A program made the translations under genes and the position numbers. From assembly GCF_002088275.1 (NCBI RefSeq), contig NZ_AQQS01000007.1, positions 62,001-126,000 on the forward strand: 64,000 nt of DNA, given 5' to 3'. Numbering within the stretch: the stretch's first letter is position 1; each line of letters starts with the position of its first letter. The notes under the pieces are model-generated. The model ran no database searches. It was not told where the DNA came from and saw only the letters and a program-made list of their open reading frames with translations. This document shows, one piece after another, positions 7,112 through 16,572 of this stretch. Origin of the DNA: Aurantimonas sp. 22II-16-19i (GTDB lineage Bacteria > Pseudomonadota > Alphaproteobacteria > Rhizobiales > Rhizobiaceae).

Positions 7112-9364
7112 ATGTTCCAGCACCGCAAAGCCATCCTCGCCGGCACGGCGCTCTGCCTTTTGGTCGGCGCCTCGACGCCGCTGCGGGCGCAGCTCAGCGA
7201 CGCGATCAACGATGCCATTCTCGGTGGTTCCGGCCAGCCGCAGGTCACCAATCCGCCCGCCCCGCCTCCGGCGGACCAGCCCCCCGCCGCCGGCCCGCCC
7301 GCCGGGGTGCCCGCCGATCAGACGGCCCCGGGCGAGCCGCCGGTCGCCGCCCAGCCTCCCGCAGCGCCCCACCCCCTCGCCGATACGGCGACGGATCCGC
7401 AACCGGCAGCCGGTTCGCAGACGGAGCCCGAGCCGATCGCACCGCCCGCGGCCGCCTCGAACGACACGTCCAGCCCCGCTTATGCCAGCAATCCCGGGCC
7501 GGGCCCGATGCCGGGCAGCGGCCCCCCGGTCGTCGCGCGGCTGACGAGCGGCGACGAGCCCTCGCTCGGCGAGGGCATCCGGGTCTCCCAGGACGACATC
7601 AGCAACGGCACGATCGGGTTCCGCCAGGTGATGGAGATCGGTCGCCATCTCTTCACCCAGTCCTTCACCGCCGTCGAGGGCTACGGCGAGGGCCCGATCG
7701 GGCCGCGCGAGAAGAAGCGCCGCCAGATGACGGCGTCGGGCCTCGGACCGATGGCGCCCTACGCCCAGATCCCCTGGATGCGCGTGCACGGCCTCGACGC
7801 TCAGGCCTGCCTCGAATGCCACAATTCCGTCGGCTTCGAGACCCCGGCCGGCGGCGCAACGCCCGGCCGCACGGTCCGCCCGGACCGGGTGTTGAGCGCC
7901 GGTGCCGTGAGCGCGGCGGCGATCATCAACCCGCTGCTCGAGGATCCGGCGCCGAAATGGGTGCTGGATGCCTTCCGCGAGCGCGGCGTCACTGACCCCG
8001 GCAACATGTACGCGGTCTTCCTGCGCAACCCGCCGCATCTCTTCGGCGCCGGCTACACCCAGAAGCTCGCCGAGGAGATGAGCTTCGACCTACTCGCCCA
8101 GCGCCGCTCGGCGATCGACCGGGCGACGCAGAATCGTGGCCAGTGGTACGAGATCCGGTTGAACTCCAAGGGCACCAGTTTCGGCCGCTACCAGGTGCGG
8201 GTCGATGCCGCCGCGCCGCCGCTACCGCCGCTTCTCGATCCCTGCGGCCAGAACACCGCCCTGACCGAGCGCTGCGACCTCATCGAGGGCGTCAGCGAGG
8301 ACTTCGTCGTGCGGCCGTTCCAGTGGAAGGGCATTGCGTCCAACATGCGCAACTTCGTGCGCGACGCGCTGAACTTCCACTTCGCCATGGTGCCGGTGGA
8401 ACTCGCCCCCAACGATGCCGACATGGACGGCGACGGCATTCCGAACGAGGTGTCGATCGGCGAGGTCACGACGCTCACCGCCTTCGCGCTGAGCGCCCGG
8501 CCGCCGTCGCAGATCACCAGCGACGACGGTGCCGAGGCGGTGGCGATCACCCGCGGCCGCGACATTTTCGAGGGTCGGGCCGGCGTCGACCCGGCGGTCG
8601 CCTGCGTCACCTGCCATCAGGCCTCGAAGACGGTGCTCAATCCGGTCGTCTCGATCCACGATCCGCGCCAGGTGCCGGAGGCGGTCGCCATCGCCTCGCG
8701 GGAATCCTCGCAGGGGGGCAGCTCGCTGCTCGTCACCGGCAACGGCGTCGGCCTCGGCCAGGCCGCCCCGCGCGGGCTGCCGCTGCCGGTCGAGCGGGAA
8801 TTCCTCGACGGTGGCCAGACGCCGGCCCGCGAGCGGGCGATCCAGGGCGCCGCGCAGGCCCGCGAATCCGGCGGCAACCGGCTGCCGCCCGGCGCCGCCT
8901 TCGCCTTCAACCTCAACATGAACACGCCCTTCGAGGACCGGGTGTTCCTCGCCTCGCAGCCGCGCCTGCCCTCCGATTCAACCGGCGCCATCGAGGTGCC
9001 GCTCTTCTCGGATCTGAAGCGGCACAAGATGGGCCGCTGCCTCGCCGACGTCATCCACCAGCAGGTCGACCGGGCCGGCGTCTTCGCCCCGCGCGACCAG
9101 TTCGTCACCCGGCCGCTCTGGGGCCTGTCCGACACCGGTCCGTGGCTGCATGACGGCCGGGCGCTGAGCCTGCGCGACGCCATCCTGAAGCATTCGGACA
9201 CGGCCTGCGCGGACGACGGCTCGGGCTATGTCAGCGAGGCGAACGGCGCGGTCGCGGCCTTCGAGGCGCTGTCGGTCGAGGACCAGGACGCGGTGATCGC
9301 CTTCCTGCATACGCTCCGCCTGCCCCGCGACACGGCCTTCGACAGCGTCGACCAGAACCGCTGA
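7112..9364 (+). CDS. exported di-heme cytochrome c, DHOR/MauG-peroxidase-like, with N-terminal NDAILGG motif
   Basis: 750 residues. A signal peptide (about 1-27, ending LRAQ) leads to the motif AINDAILGG (31-39). A Pro/Ala-rich linker of about 110 residues follows, then a catalytic part with two heme c sites, CLECH (Cys 233-His 237) and CVTCH (498-502). The end, DTGPWLHDGRALSLRDAI then SVEDQDAVIAFLHTL, is typical of di-heme oxidoreductases and cytochrome c peroxidases (DHOR family). It probably acts in the periplasm as a peroxidase or protein-modifying redox enzyme. It is longer than family members (about 450) because of the linker. Start set at ATG 7112 by the signal peptide. It is the first gene of the envelope cluster, and a strong terminator follows. 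Confidence 0.85.
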   Translation: MFQHRKAILAGTALCLLVGASTPLRAQLSDAINDAILGGSGQPQVTNPPAPPPADQPPAAGPPAGVPADQTAPGEPPVAAQPPAAPHPLADTATDPQPAAGSQTEPEPIAPPAAASNDTSSPAYASNPGPGPMPGSGPPVVARLTSGDEPSLGEGIRVSQDDISNGTIGFRQVMEIGRHLFTQSFTAVEGYGEGPIGPREKKRRQMTASGLGPMAPYAQIPWMRVHGLDAQACLECHNSVGFETPAGGATPGRTVRPDRVLSAGAVSAAAIINPLLEDPAPKWVLDAFRERGVTDPGNMYAVFLRNPPHLFGAGYTQKLAEEMSFDLLAQRRSAIDRATQNRGQWYEIRLNSKGTSFGRYQVRVDAAAPPLPPLLDPCGQNTALTERCDLIEGVSEDFVVRPFQWKGIASNMRNFVRDALNFHFAMVPVELAPNDADMDGDGIPNEVSIGEVTTLTAFALSARPPSQITSDDGAEAVAITRGRDIFEGRAGVDPAVACVTCHQASKTVLNPVVSIHDPRQVPEAVAIASRESSQGGSSLLVTGNGVGLGQAAPRGLPLPVEREFLDGGQTPARERAIQGAAQARESGGNRLPPGAAFAFNLNMNTPFEDRVFLASQPRLPSDSTGAIEVPLFSDLKRHKMGRCLADVIHQQVDRAGVFAPRDQFVTRPLWGLSDTGPWLHDGRALSLRDAILKHSDTACADDGSGYVSEANGAVAAFEALSVEDQDAVIAFLHTLRLPRDTAFDSVDQNR

Positions 9365-9438
9365 CGGCGGCGACGCGAGATCGAGACGGGATCTGCTCCG
9401 CCGGCGAGCCGGACGGCCAGACATGCCGCAACAGAACG

Positions 9439-9471
9439 CGCCCGGCCGGAACCATCCGGCCGGGCGTCTTT
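9439..9471 (+). terminator. rho-independent terminator after the di-heme cytochrome gene
   Basis: A perfect 12-base stem, CGCCCGGCCGGA / TCCGGCCGGGCG, with loop ACCA and a TCTTT tail, 75 bp after the cytochrome stop. The cytochrome is therefore probably its own transcription unit. Confidence 0.85.
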
Positions 9472-9617
9472 CGTTGCGGGAGGCCGGCAGACACCGGAGC
9501 CCGGGAGCTCGCGAGCCGATCCGCCGCCCGGCGCGCCTGCCCTCCCAGGCGATCTCGTCTGGGGCTTCCACTCCCCTGATGAAATCCAGCGAGCTTTCGA
9601 CCTTGAGGAGATGAACG

Positions 9618-10670
9618 ATGCGCTCGATCCTGTCGACCACCGCCCTGTTGACCGTCCTGTTGTCCGGCGCGGCGCTTTCGCCGCAGACCGCAGCGGCAGA
9701 CGGATACGACGCCCCGCGTGCCAGCGCCGGGCAGATCAACCGCGTGATCCACGGCCGGCCGGCCGGCAGCCACCATTCCTACGCCCCCCGCTATGGCGGC
9801 GGCACCGGTTCTCATGCCGGCTACCGCAGCCATGACGGCCAGTACCGGCACGGCGATTACGGGCACGGCCATTACGCCCCTGTCGACCGCGGCTACGGTC
9901 ACGACGATCGTGGCTATGGTCACGACGTCACCGATCTCGACGACTTCGGCAACGCTGGCCACGATGGCCGGCTCGTCACCACCTACCGGACCTTCCCGCC
10001 CTTCGTCCGCATCATCGAGACCGTCTCGTCGTCGACCAAGGAGCCGCAGGAGGAGATGGCGCCCGCGCTGGCCGGGCCGGAGCCGCGCAGCGACGTCGGC
10101 CGGCCGATCCTGTTCGCCTCCGGCAGCCACGAGCTGTCGCCGACCGCGGCCGCCGACCTCGACCGCATCGGCAACATCCTGCTCGCCTATGCCGAGACCG
10201 ACGTCTCGATCCTGCTCTCCGCCTATACCGACGCCACCGGCACCCGCGAGCAGAACGCGGCGATCTCCGCCAGGCGCATCGCCTCGGTGAAGGACTATCT
10301 CACCGAACGGTTCGACATTCCGCAGGCGCGCTTCGTCGATGCCGCGATCGGCGAGGCGACGGCCCCGGGCGTCGACGATCCGCTGGCACCGGAAAACCGC
10401 CAGGTGGTGGTCTCGCTGCTCGGCCTCGAACTGGACAAGGGCAACGGCGCAGACAACGGCGCGCCGGTCGCCGAGGCGGAGGACGAAGTTCCTGCGGCCG
10501 AGGCCGTCTACGCCGAGGCGGACCATGCCGCGGCCGCTGCGACCTGCCGCGTCCCGGCCTATCCCTACGCGGGCCACACCGTCGAGGGCCGCATCGTCGC
10601 GGCCAGCTTCCAGGATCTCGACGACTTCGGCGGCGGCCGGCTGATCGAGGTCTGCAAGATCGGCTACTGA
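9618..10670 (+). CDS. exported OmpA-domain protein with His/Gly/Tyr repeats and two LDDFG motifs
   Basis: 350 residues. Signal peptide about 1-27. A low-complexity zone (about 50-105) repeats GYGHD/HGDYGHGHY units, which could bind metal. LDDFGN follows at about 107. The OmpA-like peptidoglycan-binding domain spans about 155-280, with SAYTDATGTREQNAAISARR and NRQVVVSL standing where the family has TDxxG...LSxxRA and NRRV. The extreme C-terminus repeats the motif as LDDFGGGRLIEVCKIGY. LDDFGN recurs in the second OmpA protein at 19731. Likely periplasmic or outer-membrane-associated, anchoring partners to the cell wall (inference). Confidence 0.8.
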   Translation: MRSILSTTALLTVLLSGAALSPQTAAADGYDAPRASAGQINRVIHGRPAGSHHSYAPRYGGGTGSHAGYRSHDGQYRHGDYGHGHYAPVDRGYGHDDRGYGHDVTDLDDFGNAGHDGRLVTTYRTFPPFVRIIETVSSSTKEPQEEMAPALAGPEPRSDVGRPILFASGSHELSPTAAADLDRIGNILLAYAETDVSILLSAYTDATGTREQNAAISARRIASVKDYLTERFDIPQARFVDAAIGEATAPGVDDPLAPENRQVVVSLLGLELDKGNGADNGAPVAEAEDEVPAAEAVYAEADHAAAAATCRVPAYPYAGHTVEGRIVAASFQDLDDFGGGRLIEVCKIGY

Positions 10671-10698
10671 CCGCCGGGACCGATCGCCCGGCGGCGGG

Positions 10699-10718
10699 CC
10701 GGGAGGCATGCCTCCCGG
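10699..10718. repeat. perfect 20-bp palindrome
   Basis: CCGGGAGGCATGCCTCCCGG is self-complementary end to end, lying between the OmpA gene and the caspase gene. It has no T-tract. Operator or hairpin; its role is unknown. Confidence 0.6.
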
Positions 10719-10901
10719 CTCGGCCACCCGGCCTCCCGACCTCCCGGCCCGGCCCGACAGTCGATCACCCTGCGGAATCTTGCCGTATTCATTACCGACT
10801 TCACGCAGCTTCGCGCCGCTTGCGAGACCAACCCTCGCATCGGCTTCCAATCGGCCGACTTCGTGATAGAACTCATGAGCGTCATTGAGAAAGAAACGAC
10901 G

Positions 10902-13900
10902 ATGAGCGGGGTTCTGCAACTGGGATTTCTTCTACGTCATGTCGTCGTACTATTGTTGATCGCCCTGATCGCTCCGGCAACTTTTGCGAGCGCCAGGGCC
11001 AACGAGATCCTGCGGCCGGGCGTGCCCGTGATCGATATCGCGCGGGCCGAAGTGACGGCGGCCATCGCCGGCATCCTCACCTCCAATTGCATCGCCGCCG
11101 ACGCGCCCCGCCCCTACGACCTCACCTATCTCGGCCTGCCGGCCGGCGATCCCCATGTCTCCGAGAGCGTCCGCTCGCGCATCAACGGCGCGCTGCAGGA
11201 TGCCATCCGCGGCTCGGGCCTGGCGATCAACGTCAACACCGCCGAGAACGCCCGCGTCCTCCTGCCGATCCTCGGCTCGGGTGGCGAGAGCAGCCGTCAG
11301 ATCGAACAGATGGTGAACCGCCTCTATGCCTCGACCTTCGCCGTCGCGGTCCAGGCGTCGCGGCCGACGGTCGACGTCTCCCGCCTGACCATCTCGATCT
11401 TCGCGCGCTCGGCCAACGGCTCCTACGGCTGCAACCGCACCATCGGCATCAACCTCCATCTGCCCTCCTTCACGGCGATCGGCGACTTCCGCGGCTCCAG
11501 CGTCGATCTCGTCGAGCTGTCGGGCGTCTACCAGTCCGTCCTCGCCGGCGTCGCGCCGAAGCTTGCCAGCGCCGCGGGGCTCACCTTCCGGCCGGACATG
11601 CGCATCGACGGCATCTGCAGCCTGTCGCAGCGCGCCGCCGACACCTTCACCACCGCCTATTTCCAGATGCAGGAGGGCGAGCTCGCCGCCTGGCTGGACG
11701 GCAAGCCCCTGCCGGCGCTGATCACCGGCCAGACCGCCGACGGCACGGGTGCCGGCGAGGGCGGCGGCATCATCATGGACGTCGCCTTCCGGCTGCCGGA
11801 AAAGGACGGCCGCATCGTCGACCTGACCATCACCATCCGCCAGGGCGATACGGTGCTGGCGCGCCGCCGGGCGCTGGCCGTCGCCGACGAAGGCATGCTC
11901 GACGGCTGCCGGCCGGCCGCCGTCGTCGAGGCCAGCCGGACGCCGGCCGAGGCCGTCACCGATGACGGCGCACGGGTCGCGGCCGCTGAGCCGGCCCGGG
12001 GCGACAGCCCGTCGGCGCCGAAGACCGGCAACGCCGCCTCGCCGGTGGAGCCGCAGGACAAGCCCTCGAGCGCTGCCGGCGAGACGCCCGCCGTCGGCCC
12101 TGCCGCAAGCGCCGCCCCAGCTGCCACGCCCGCGGAGCAGGAAGGCCAGCCTCAGCGCCACCTCTTCATCATCGCCAATCACGACTACCGCTATGCCGAG
12201 GACGTGCGCTACGCGATGAACGATGCGAGCGCGATCGAGAAGCTGTTCGTCGAGCAGTTCGGCCTCGCCCCGGCGAACATCACCCGCTACCAGGACCTGA
12301 CCAAGGCCGAGCTGGAATACCTTTTCGGCGACAAGGACCGGACCGGCACCATCGCCAACCAGGTCTCCTCGCCCAATGCCGAGGTCTACGTCTATTTCGT
12401 CGGCCATGGCTCGCGTTCCTTCCTCGGCGGCGAGGCCGACAAGACGCCGTATCTTTTGGGCTCCGACAGCCGCCCGGACCGGCTCGACCTCACCGGCTAC
12501 GATCTCGACACCATGATCGGCCAGCTGGCCGCGATGCGGGCGCGGGCGTTTCCGGCCGGCCGGGTCGTGGTCATGCTGGAGAGCTGCTTTTCCGGCCGCT
12601 CGGACGCCGGCGACCTCGTCACCGGGATCAGCGCGCCGAATTCCGGGGCGGCGCCCGTCCTCAAGGCCGGAAAGGGCGTGACGCTGATCGCCGCCGCCCA
12701 TTCCGACCAGGTCGCCGTCTGGGACTCCGACTATCGCCACGGCGTCTTCACCGACGCGCTGGTGTCGGCGCTCTACGGCGAGGCCGACGAGACCCGCTTC
12801 GGCGGCAATGCCGACGGCGACGTGACCGTCGCCGAGCTGGAGAACTTCCTCCAGTCGCGGATGACGCGGCGCATCAAGCAGCTTCGGCCGGAATTCCGCC
12901 AGACCCCGGAGATCGACGGCGCGGCGGCGACGGACGTCCTCTTCACCCTGCCGCGCGACGGCATCGGCCGCGAAGAGGCGACCGAGCGCGAGCACTACGA
13001 ACTCCTCACCGCCCGCGAGATCCTCGAATCCAAGGACTTCTCCGGCGTCCAGCCCTATCTGCGCGGCTGCGTCTACTGCCCGCTGAAGGACGAGCTGCGC
13101 GAGCTCGTCCAGACCGAGCGGCGGCGCGAGGCGATCTGCCGGGCCGAGGAGCGCCATGCCGCCGAGCTGATGAAGCGCGGCAGCGCGCTGGAGATCGGCG
13201 CCTATCTGCAGAGCTGCGAGTGCTGCGGCAACCGCAAGCCGCTGGAGGACCGCCTCGCCGAGCTGAAGGGGCCGGACCCGGCGGCGCTGAAGGACGAGGC
13301 GCTGTGGGCCGCCGCAGAGAAGGACGCGACCCTCGACGCCTACTGGTACTACGTGCAGAACTGCGAGGAATGCACGCGCAAGCGCGACGGCGAGAAGAAG
13401 GTCGCCGGCATCTGCCAGCGCGCCCACGAGACGGTCGACGCGCAGTTTCCGGCCGATCGCTCCTATGACGGGCTGCTGCGCTACCTCGCCAGCTGCAACG
13501 ACCTGCCGCCGGTCTGCGGCGCCTGCCGGCGGATGGGCGAGGCGATCAAGCTCGTCGCCGAGATCGAGAGCCGGCCGGACTTCGCCTCGAGCAACACGTC
13601 GACCTTCGTGCCCGCCAACGCCCCGGAGCGGGTAGTCGCCGTCGAGAGCGAGGATCTGAAGTCCTACAAGACGGTGATGCTCTCCGCCGACCCGAGCGAC
13701 TACGACCTCTTCCTCGAGCGCTTTCCGGGCAGCGTCTACGTGCCGGAGATCAAGGAGCGGCTGACCAGCCTGCTCGCCCAGGAAGCGACCTGGGAGGAGG
13801 TTGCCAACATCCACAGCGTCGAGGCCTATCGCCGCTACGTCCTGCAATATCCGACGGGCAAGCACCTGCGCGAGGCGCGCGAGCGGATCGAGATGCTGCA

Positions 13901-14036
13901 GGACGAGACCGACTGGCAGACGGTCCTCGTCGAGCGCTCGCGCGGGGCCCTGGTCGACTATCTGCGCAAGCGCCCGAAAGGCCGCTACGCCGACCATGCG
14001 AGGCAGCTCGTGCGGGAGTTCGACGAGAAGGGCTGA
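10902..14036 (+). CDS. exported caspase-like (peptidase C14) protein with Cys-pair repeats
   Basis: 1044 residues. Signal peptide/membrane segment about 1-36. An unrecognised domain (40-245) and an Ala/Pro-rich linker lead to a caspase p20-like domain (about 415-600) with the dyad His 502 in YFVGHGSR and Cys 562 in VVMLESCFSGRSD. A region of about 200 residues (about 690-905) carries four units ending in cysteine pairs: YLRGCVYC, YLQSCECC, YVQNCEEC and YLASCNDLPPVCGAC. Three further repeats follow with the pattern Y-x-x-P-x-G-x-Y/H (FPGSVY, YPTGKH, RPKGRY). It is probably an extracytoplasmic cysteine protease with Lys/Arg or Asp specificity unknown. ATG 10902 opens directly into the signal peptide; ATG 10875 is an alternative. 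Confidence 0.85.
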   Translation: MSGVLQLGFLLRHVVVLLLIALIAPATFASARANEILRPGVPVIDIARAEVTAAIAGILTSNCIAADAPRPYDLTYLGLPAGDPHVSESVRSRINGALQDAIRGSGLAINVNTAENARVLLPILGSGGESSRQIEQMVNRLYASTFAVAVQASRPTVDVSRLTISIFARSANGSYGCNRTIGINLHLPSFTAIGDFRGSSVDLVELSGVYQSVLAGVAPKLASAAGLTFRPDMRIDGICSLSQRAADTFTTAYFQMQEGELAAWLDGKPLPALITGQTADGTGAGEGGGIIMDVAFRLPEKDGRIVDLTITIRQGDTVLARRRALAVADEGMLDGCRPAAVVEASRTPAEAVTDDGARVAAAEPARGDSPSAPKTGNAASPVEPQDKPSSAAGETPAVGPAASAAPAATPAEQEGQPQRHLFIIANHDYRYAEDVRYAMNDASAIEKLFVEQFGLAPANITRYQDLTKAELEYLFGDKDRTGTIANQVSSPNAEVYVYFVGHGSRSFLGGEADKTPYLLGSDSRPDRLDLTGYDLDTMIGQLAAMRARAFPAGRVVVMLESCFSGRSDAGDLVTGISAPNSGAAPVLKAGKGVTLIAAAHSDQVAVWDSDYRHGVFTDALVSALYGEADETRFGGNADGDVTVAELENFLQSRMTRRIKQLRPEFRQTPEIDGAAATDVLFTLPRDGIGREEATEREHYELLTAREILESKDFSGVQPYLRGCVYCPLKDELRELVQTERRREAICRAEERHAAELMKRGSALEIGAYLQSCECCGNRKPLEDRLAELKGPDPAALKDEALWAAAEKDATLDAYWYYVQNCEECTRKRDGEKKVAGICQRAHETVDAQFPADRSYDGLLRYLASCNDLPPVCGACRRMGEAIKLVAEIESRPDFASSNTSTFVPANAPERVVAVESEDLKSYKTVMLSADPSDYDLFLERFPGSVYVPEIKERLTSLLAQEATWEEVANIHSVEAYRRYVLQYPTGKHLREARERIEMLQDETDWQTVLVERSRGALVDYLRKRPKGRYADHARQLVREFDEKG

Positions 14037-14164
14037 CGCGCCGGCCGGACGAGACGGCACGAGACGAATGCGGATGAGGCAGGGGGCGAGGTCGGCGCGG
14101 TCGGCCGAGGCCCCCTGACCGGTTCGAGCATGCCGGATTGAGACATGCCGGTTCAGAGGCGCAG

Positions 14165-14184
14165 TTCGAACACGCCTGTTCGAA
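14165..14184. promoter_or_regulatory. inverted repeat just before the 502-residue protein gene
   Basis: TTCGAACA and TGTTCGAA are perfect arms around CGCC, 20 bp before the ATG at 14204 and overlapping its leader. It may be an operator or a hairpin that affects translation. Spacing does not fit the alphaproteobacterial LexA box. Confidence 0.45.
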
Positions 14185-14203
14185 AATGGAGAAGGCAACG
14201 AGG

Positions 14204-15712
14204 ATGGGGCAGCCCGACACGCTCTTCACCTGGTCCGAGACCGCCCGGGCGGAATTCGACGCCCTCGTCGACGGTACCAACGCCTCGGAACGCTTCCGCC
14301 TCGCCCTCGCCCAGACCATCGCCAGTGGCTGGGGGTCCAACCGCGACAAGCCCGCCTGGGCGCTCGCCGGCACCCTCGCCCTCCTCGGCGAGACCGGCGC
14401 TCGGCTCGGCAGTTCCCTCGACTTCCTCTGGATGCCGGCGAACGCCGTCTTCGCCCACCTCGCCGACTGCCGCCATCCGGCGGTGAGCGCCAACGAGGGC
14501 GGCTCCTATCACCTGAAACTTCCGGGCGGCGGGCTGCTCTTCGACAGGTTCCGGCTGAAGCTCCTGCAGAAATATCTGGAGTTCCTGATCTCCTGCGACG
14601 GCTTTGCCCATTCCGGCGAGATCGCGGCGCTGCTCGACGCGTGCCTGCGCGGCGGAACGTCGGACAAGCCCGCCATCGACACGGCGGTGAAGTCGATCGC
14701 CCGGATCCTCTACCGCTATCGCACCACCCATTTCGACGACGGCCATGCGACCTCCGCCTTCTCGATCCTCAGGGCCTATCTCGCCGGCGTCGGCGACACC
14801 ATCACCGACGACACGGTGTTCGACTTCTGGTCGGCCGAGGCGAATGGCCACTTCAAGACCTACCAGGCGAGCTTCTTCGCCCTGAAGGACTATGTCGACG
14901 CGCTTGCCGATGCCCGCTCGCGCGCCGCCATGCGCCGGGCCGGCGAGATCGACGCCCCGGGCGTTTCGGCCGAGCTGTCGGTGGACTTCGTCGATCCCTT
15001 CGCGAACGAGGACGACAGGGGGGACGACAGCGGGGGGGACGAGGAGGAGGACGGCGGCTTCGACGACGTTGCCGATGCCGCCGAACAGGCGGCGGCGGCC
15101 TTCGAGCGCGGCGAGGAGGCGGCGAGCGCGGCGCTGAAGGCGATCGCGGCGAGCGAGGTCAAGCTGATCAAGAAGCGCGAGGAGATGCTCGCCGCGCCCG
15201 TCGCCGCGGCCGGCAGCTTCGGCTGCAGCCTGCCCTTCGCGACCCTCAGGCTCCTGGCGTTCCACCCGATCCAGTCTGCGCTTTCCAATTCCTTGAGGAC
15301 GGGCAAGGCCACGCTTTCGCTTCAGGAGCGCGTCACCTGCGTCGAGGCACGACGCTACGGCGCGCTCATGGGCGAGATCGGGGACCTCGAGACCGCGATG
15401 AGCGAATGGCTGAAGATCGCCTTCGCGATCCGGTCCGAGGAAGCCACGGGCAATGCCAGGGCCGACGCCGTGCGCGCCGAGGGGATCACGCTCCTGAAAT
15501 CCCGGCGCAGCCAGTCGCTGGCACGGCCGCGCGAGGAACTCGCCGAAGCCTTCGCCGTCGTCGAGCGGCCGCTGATGGCGCTCGCAAGGTCGCTGTCCGG
15601 CTACCGGGCGGCGGTGCGGGCGAGGGCACGGCAGGACGAGGCGCTCGACGCCGGCTTCGAGACCGACCGGGCGCGCTTCGCAGAGCAGCTGCGCCGGCTC
15701 TACGCCAGTTGA
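14204..15712 (+). CDS. unknown cytoplasmic protein of the envelope protease cluster
   Basis: 502 residues with no recognised domain and no signal peptide or membrane segment. The first 260 residues are helical and rich in aromatic residues. Residues about 265-300 form an acidic, Asp/Glu/Gly-rich disordered linker (DDSGGDEEEDGGFDD), followed by an Ala/Glu/Lys-rich coiled-coil-like stretch and a second helical domain. The start at ATG 14204 is supported by GAGAAGG eight bases upstream; in-frame ATGs at 14186 and 14138 exist. It lies between the caspase gene and the Lon-like gene, so it may be the intracellular partner or sensor of the system (inference from position only). Confidence 0.65.
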   Translation: MGQPDTLFTWSETARAEFDALVDGTNASERFRLALAQTIASGWGSNRDKPAWALAGTLALLGETGARLGSSLDFLWMPANAVFAHLADCRHPAVSANEGGSYHLKLPGGGLLFDRFRLKLLQKYLEFLISCDGFAHSGEIAALLDACLRGGTSDKPAIDTAVKSIARILYRYRTTHFDDGHATSAFSILRAYLAGVGDTITDDTVFDFWSAEANGHFKTYQASFFALKDYVDALADARSRAAMRRAGEIDAPGVSAELSVDFVDPFANEDDRGDDSGGDEEEDGGFDDVADAAEQAAAAFERGEEAASAALKAIAASEVKLIKKREEMLAAPVAAAGSFGCSLPFATLRLLAFHPIQSALSNSLRTGKATLSLQERVTCVEARRYGALMGEIGDLETAMSEWLKIAFAIRSEEATGNARADAVRAEGITLLKSRRSQSLARPREELAEAFAVVERPLMALARSLSGYRAAVRARARQDEALDAGFETDRARFAEQLRRLYAS

Positions 15713-15854
15713 AGACACCGCCCGCCGGGGCATCAGGGTCGACCCAGGCCTTGGGCCGCACCGGGCCAACCGGTCGGTTCGGCCCCGCAGGGTGCGAACC
15801 GAACAGACGATAATCCGGGCCCGGCAAAGGGCCTCATCCGAAAGGGACGACGCC

Positions 15855-16388
15855 GTGACCATACGCCTCGACCAGATCACCTCGCCGGAGCTTCTCGCCG
15901 CGGCCGAACGGAGCTTCGCCGATCGCCGGGCGGCCCGCGACCTTGCGGGCGACCCGGCGGAGCGGACGGAGAGGACGGGCCGCGTCGACATCGCCGCCTT
16001 CCTCGCCGGCACCAGCGCCGAGGCAGGGCCGGTTCCCATCGGCCTGATCCGGCTGCGGCGGCAATATCTGCAGGGCCGCAGCCTCGCCTTTTCCACCGCC
16101 GCCAGGGCCGCCAGCACCGACACCGACATCGCCCGCACCATTGGCGGCTTCCGCGTCGAGCTCGTCGACGAGGGCGACGCCTTCTTCGTGATCGTCTCGG
16201 CCGATGCCGCGACCGAGCTTCCCCGTCACCTTACCTTGATCCACGAAGAAAGGAGATTGTCACTGGATATTCCGTTAGGTAATCCTATTGCCGGCCTCCT
16301 TCAGATCGGGCTCGATCCATCGTCCGAGGGAGATCGCAGGGTGATCGACCTCCTGAAGGATCCACGAACGGAAATCTATCTGGCGTAG
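15855..16388 (+). CDS. unknown 177-residue protein of the envelope protease cluster
   Basis: GTG start at 15855 chosen because AAAGGGA stands seven bases upstream; ATG 15792 is a longer alternative. No signal peptide, membrane segment or known domain. The C-terminal half (about 90-177) is beta-rich, with alternating hydrophobic residues (GFRVELVDEGDAFFVIVSA), like a small beta-sandwich or anti-sigma/adaptor domain. It shares strand and spacing with the 502-residue gene, suggesting a unit with it and the Lon-like gene. Confidence 0.6.
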   Translation: MTIRLDQITSPELLAAAERSFADRRAARDLAGDPAERTERTGRVDIAAFLAGTSAEAGPVPIGLIRLRRQYLQGRSLAFSTAARAASTDTDIARTIGGFRVELVDEGDAFFVIVSADAATELPRHLTLIHEERRLSLDIPLGNPIAGLLQIGLDPSSEGDRRVIDLLKDPRTEIYLA

Positions 16389-16572
16389 ACGGATCGAAAT
16401 TGCCGCATCTTCCGAAGGGCCGGCAAGCTCCATCGGATGACAATGCGAGGAAGGTCTTACGAGCAACCGGATGCTAGCGCTTGAAACCGTGCGTCAGTTC
16501 ACGCACAGTCATGCTTCCGACCCTTTCCTCGGTGCGGCGCGTCTCGCGGCGAGCGCCAACGCACGAAGACGT

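Noticed and set aside
14165-14184. LexA (SOS) box before the 502-residue gene
   Set aside because: Alphaproteobacterial LexA sites are direct GTTC-N7-GTTC; here the two GTTC are ten bases apart and the layout is an inverted repeat.
10950-14198. A 1082-residue open frame on the - strand, opposite the caspase gene
   Set aside because: Antisense frames stay open in very GC-rich DNA. It has no start signal, domain or signal peptide, while the + strand frame has a signal peptide, a His/Cys dyad and repeats.
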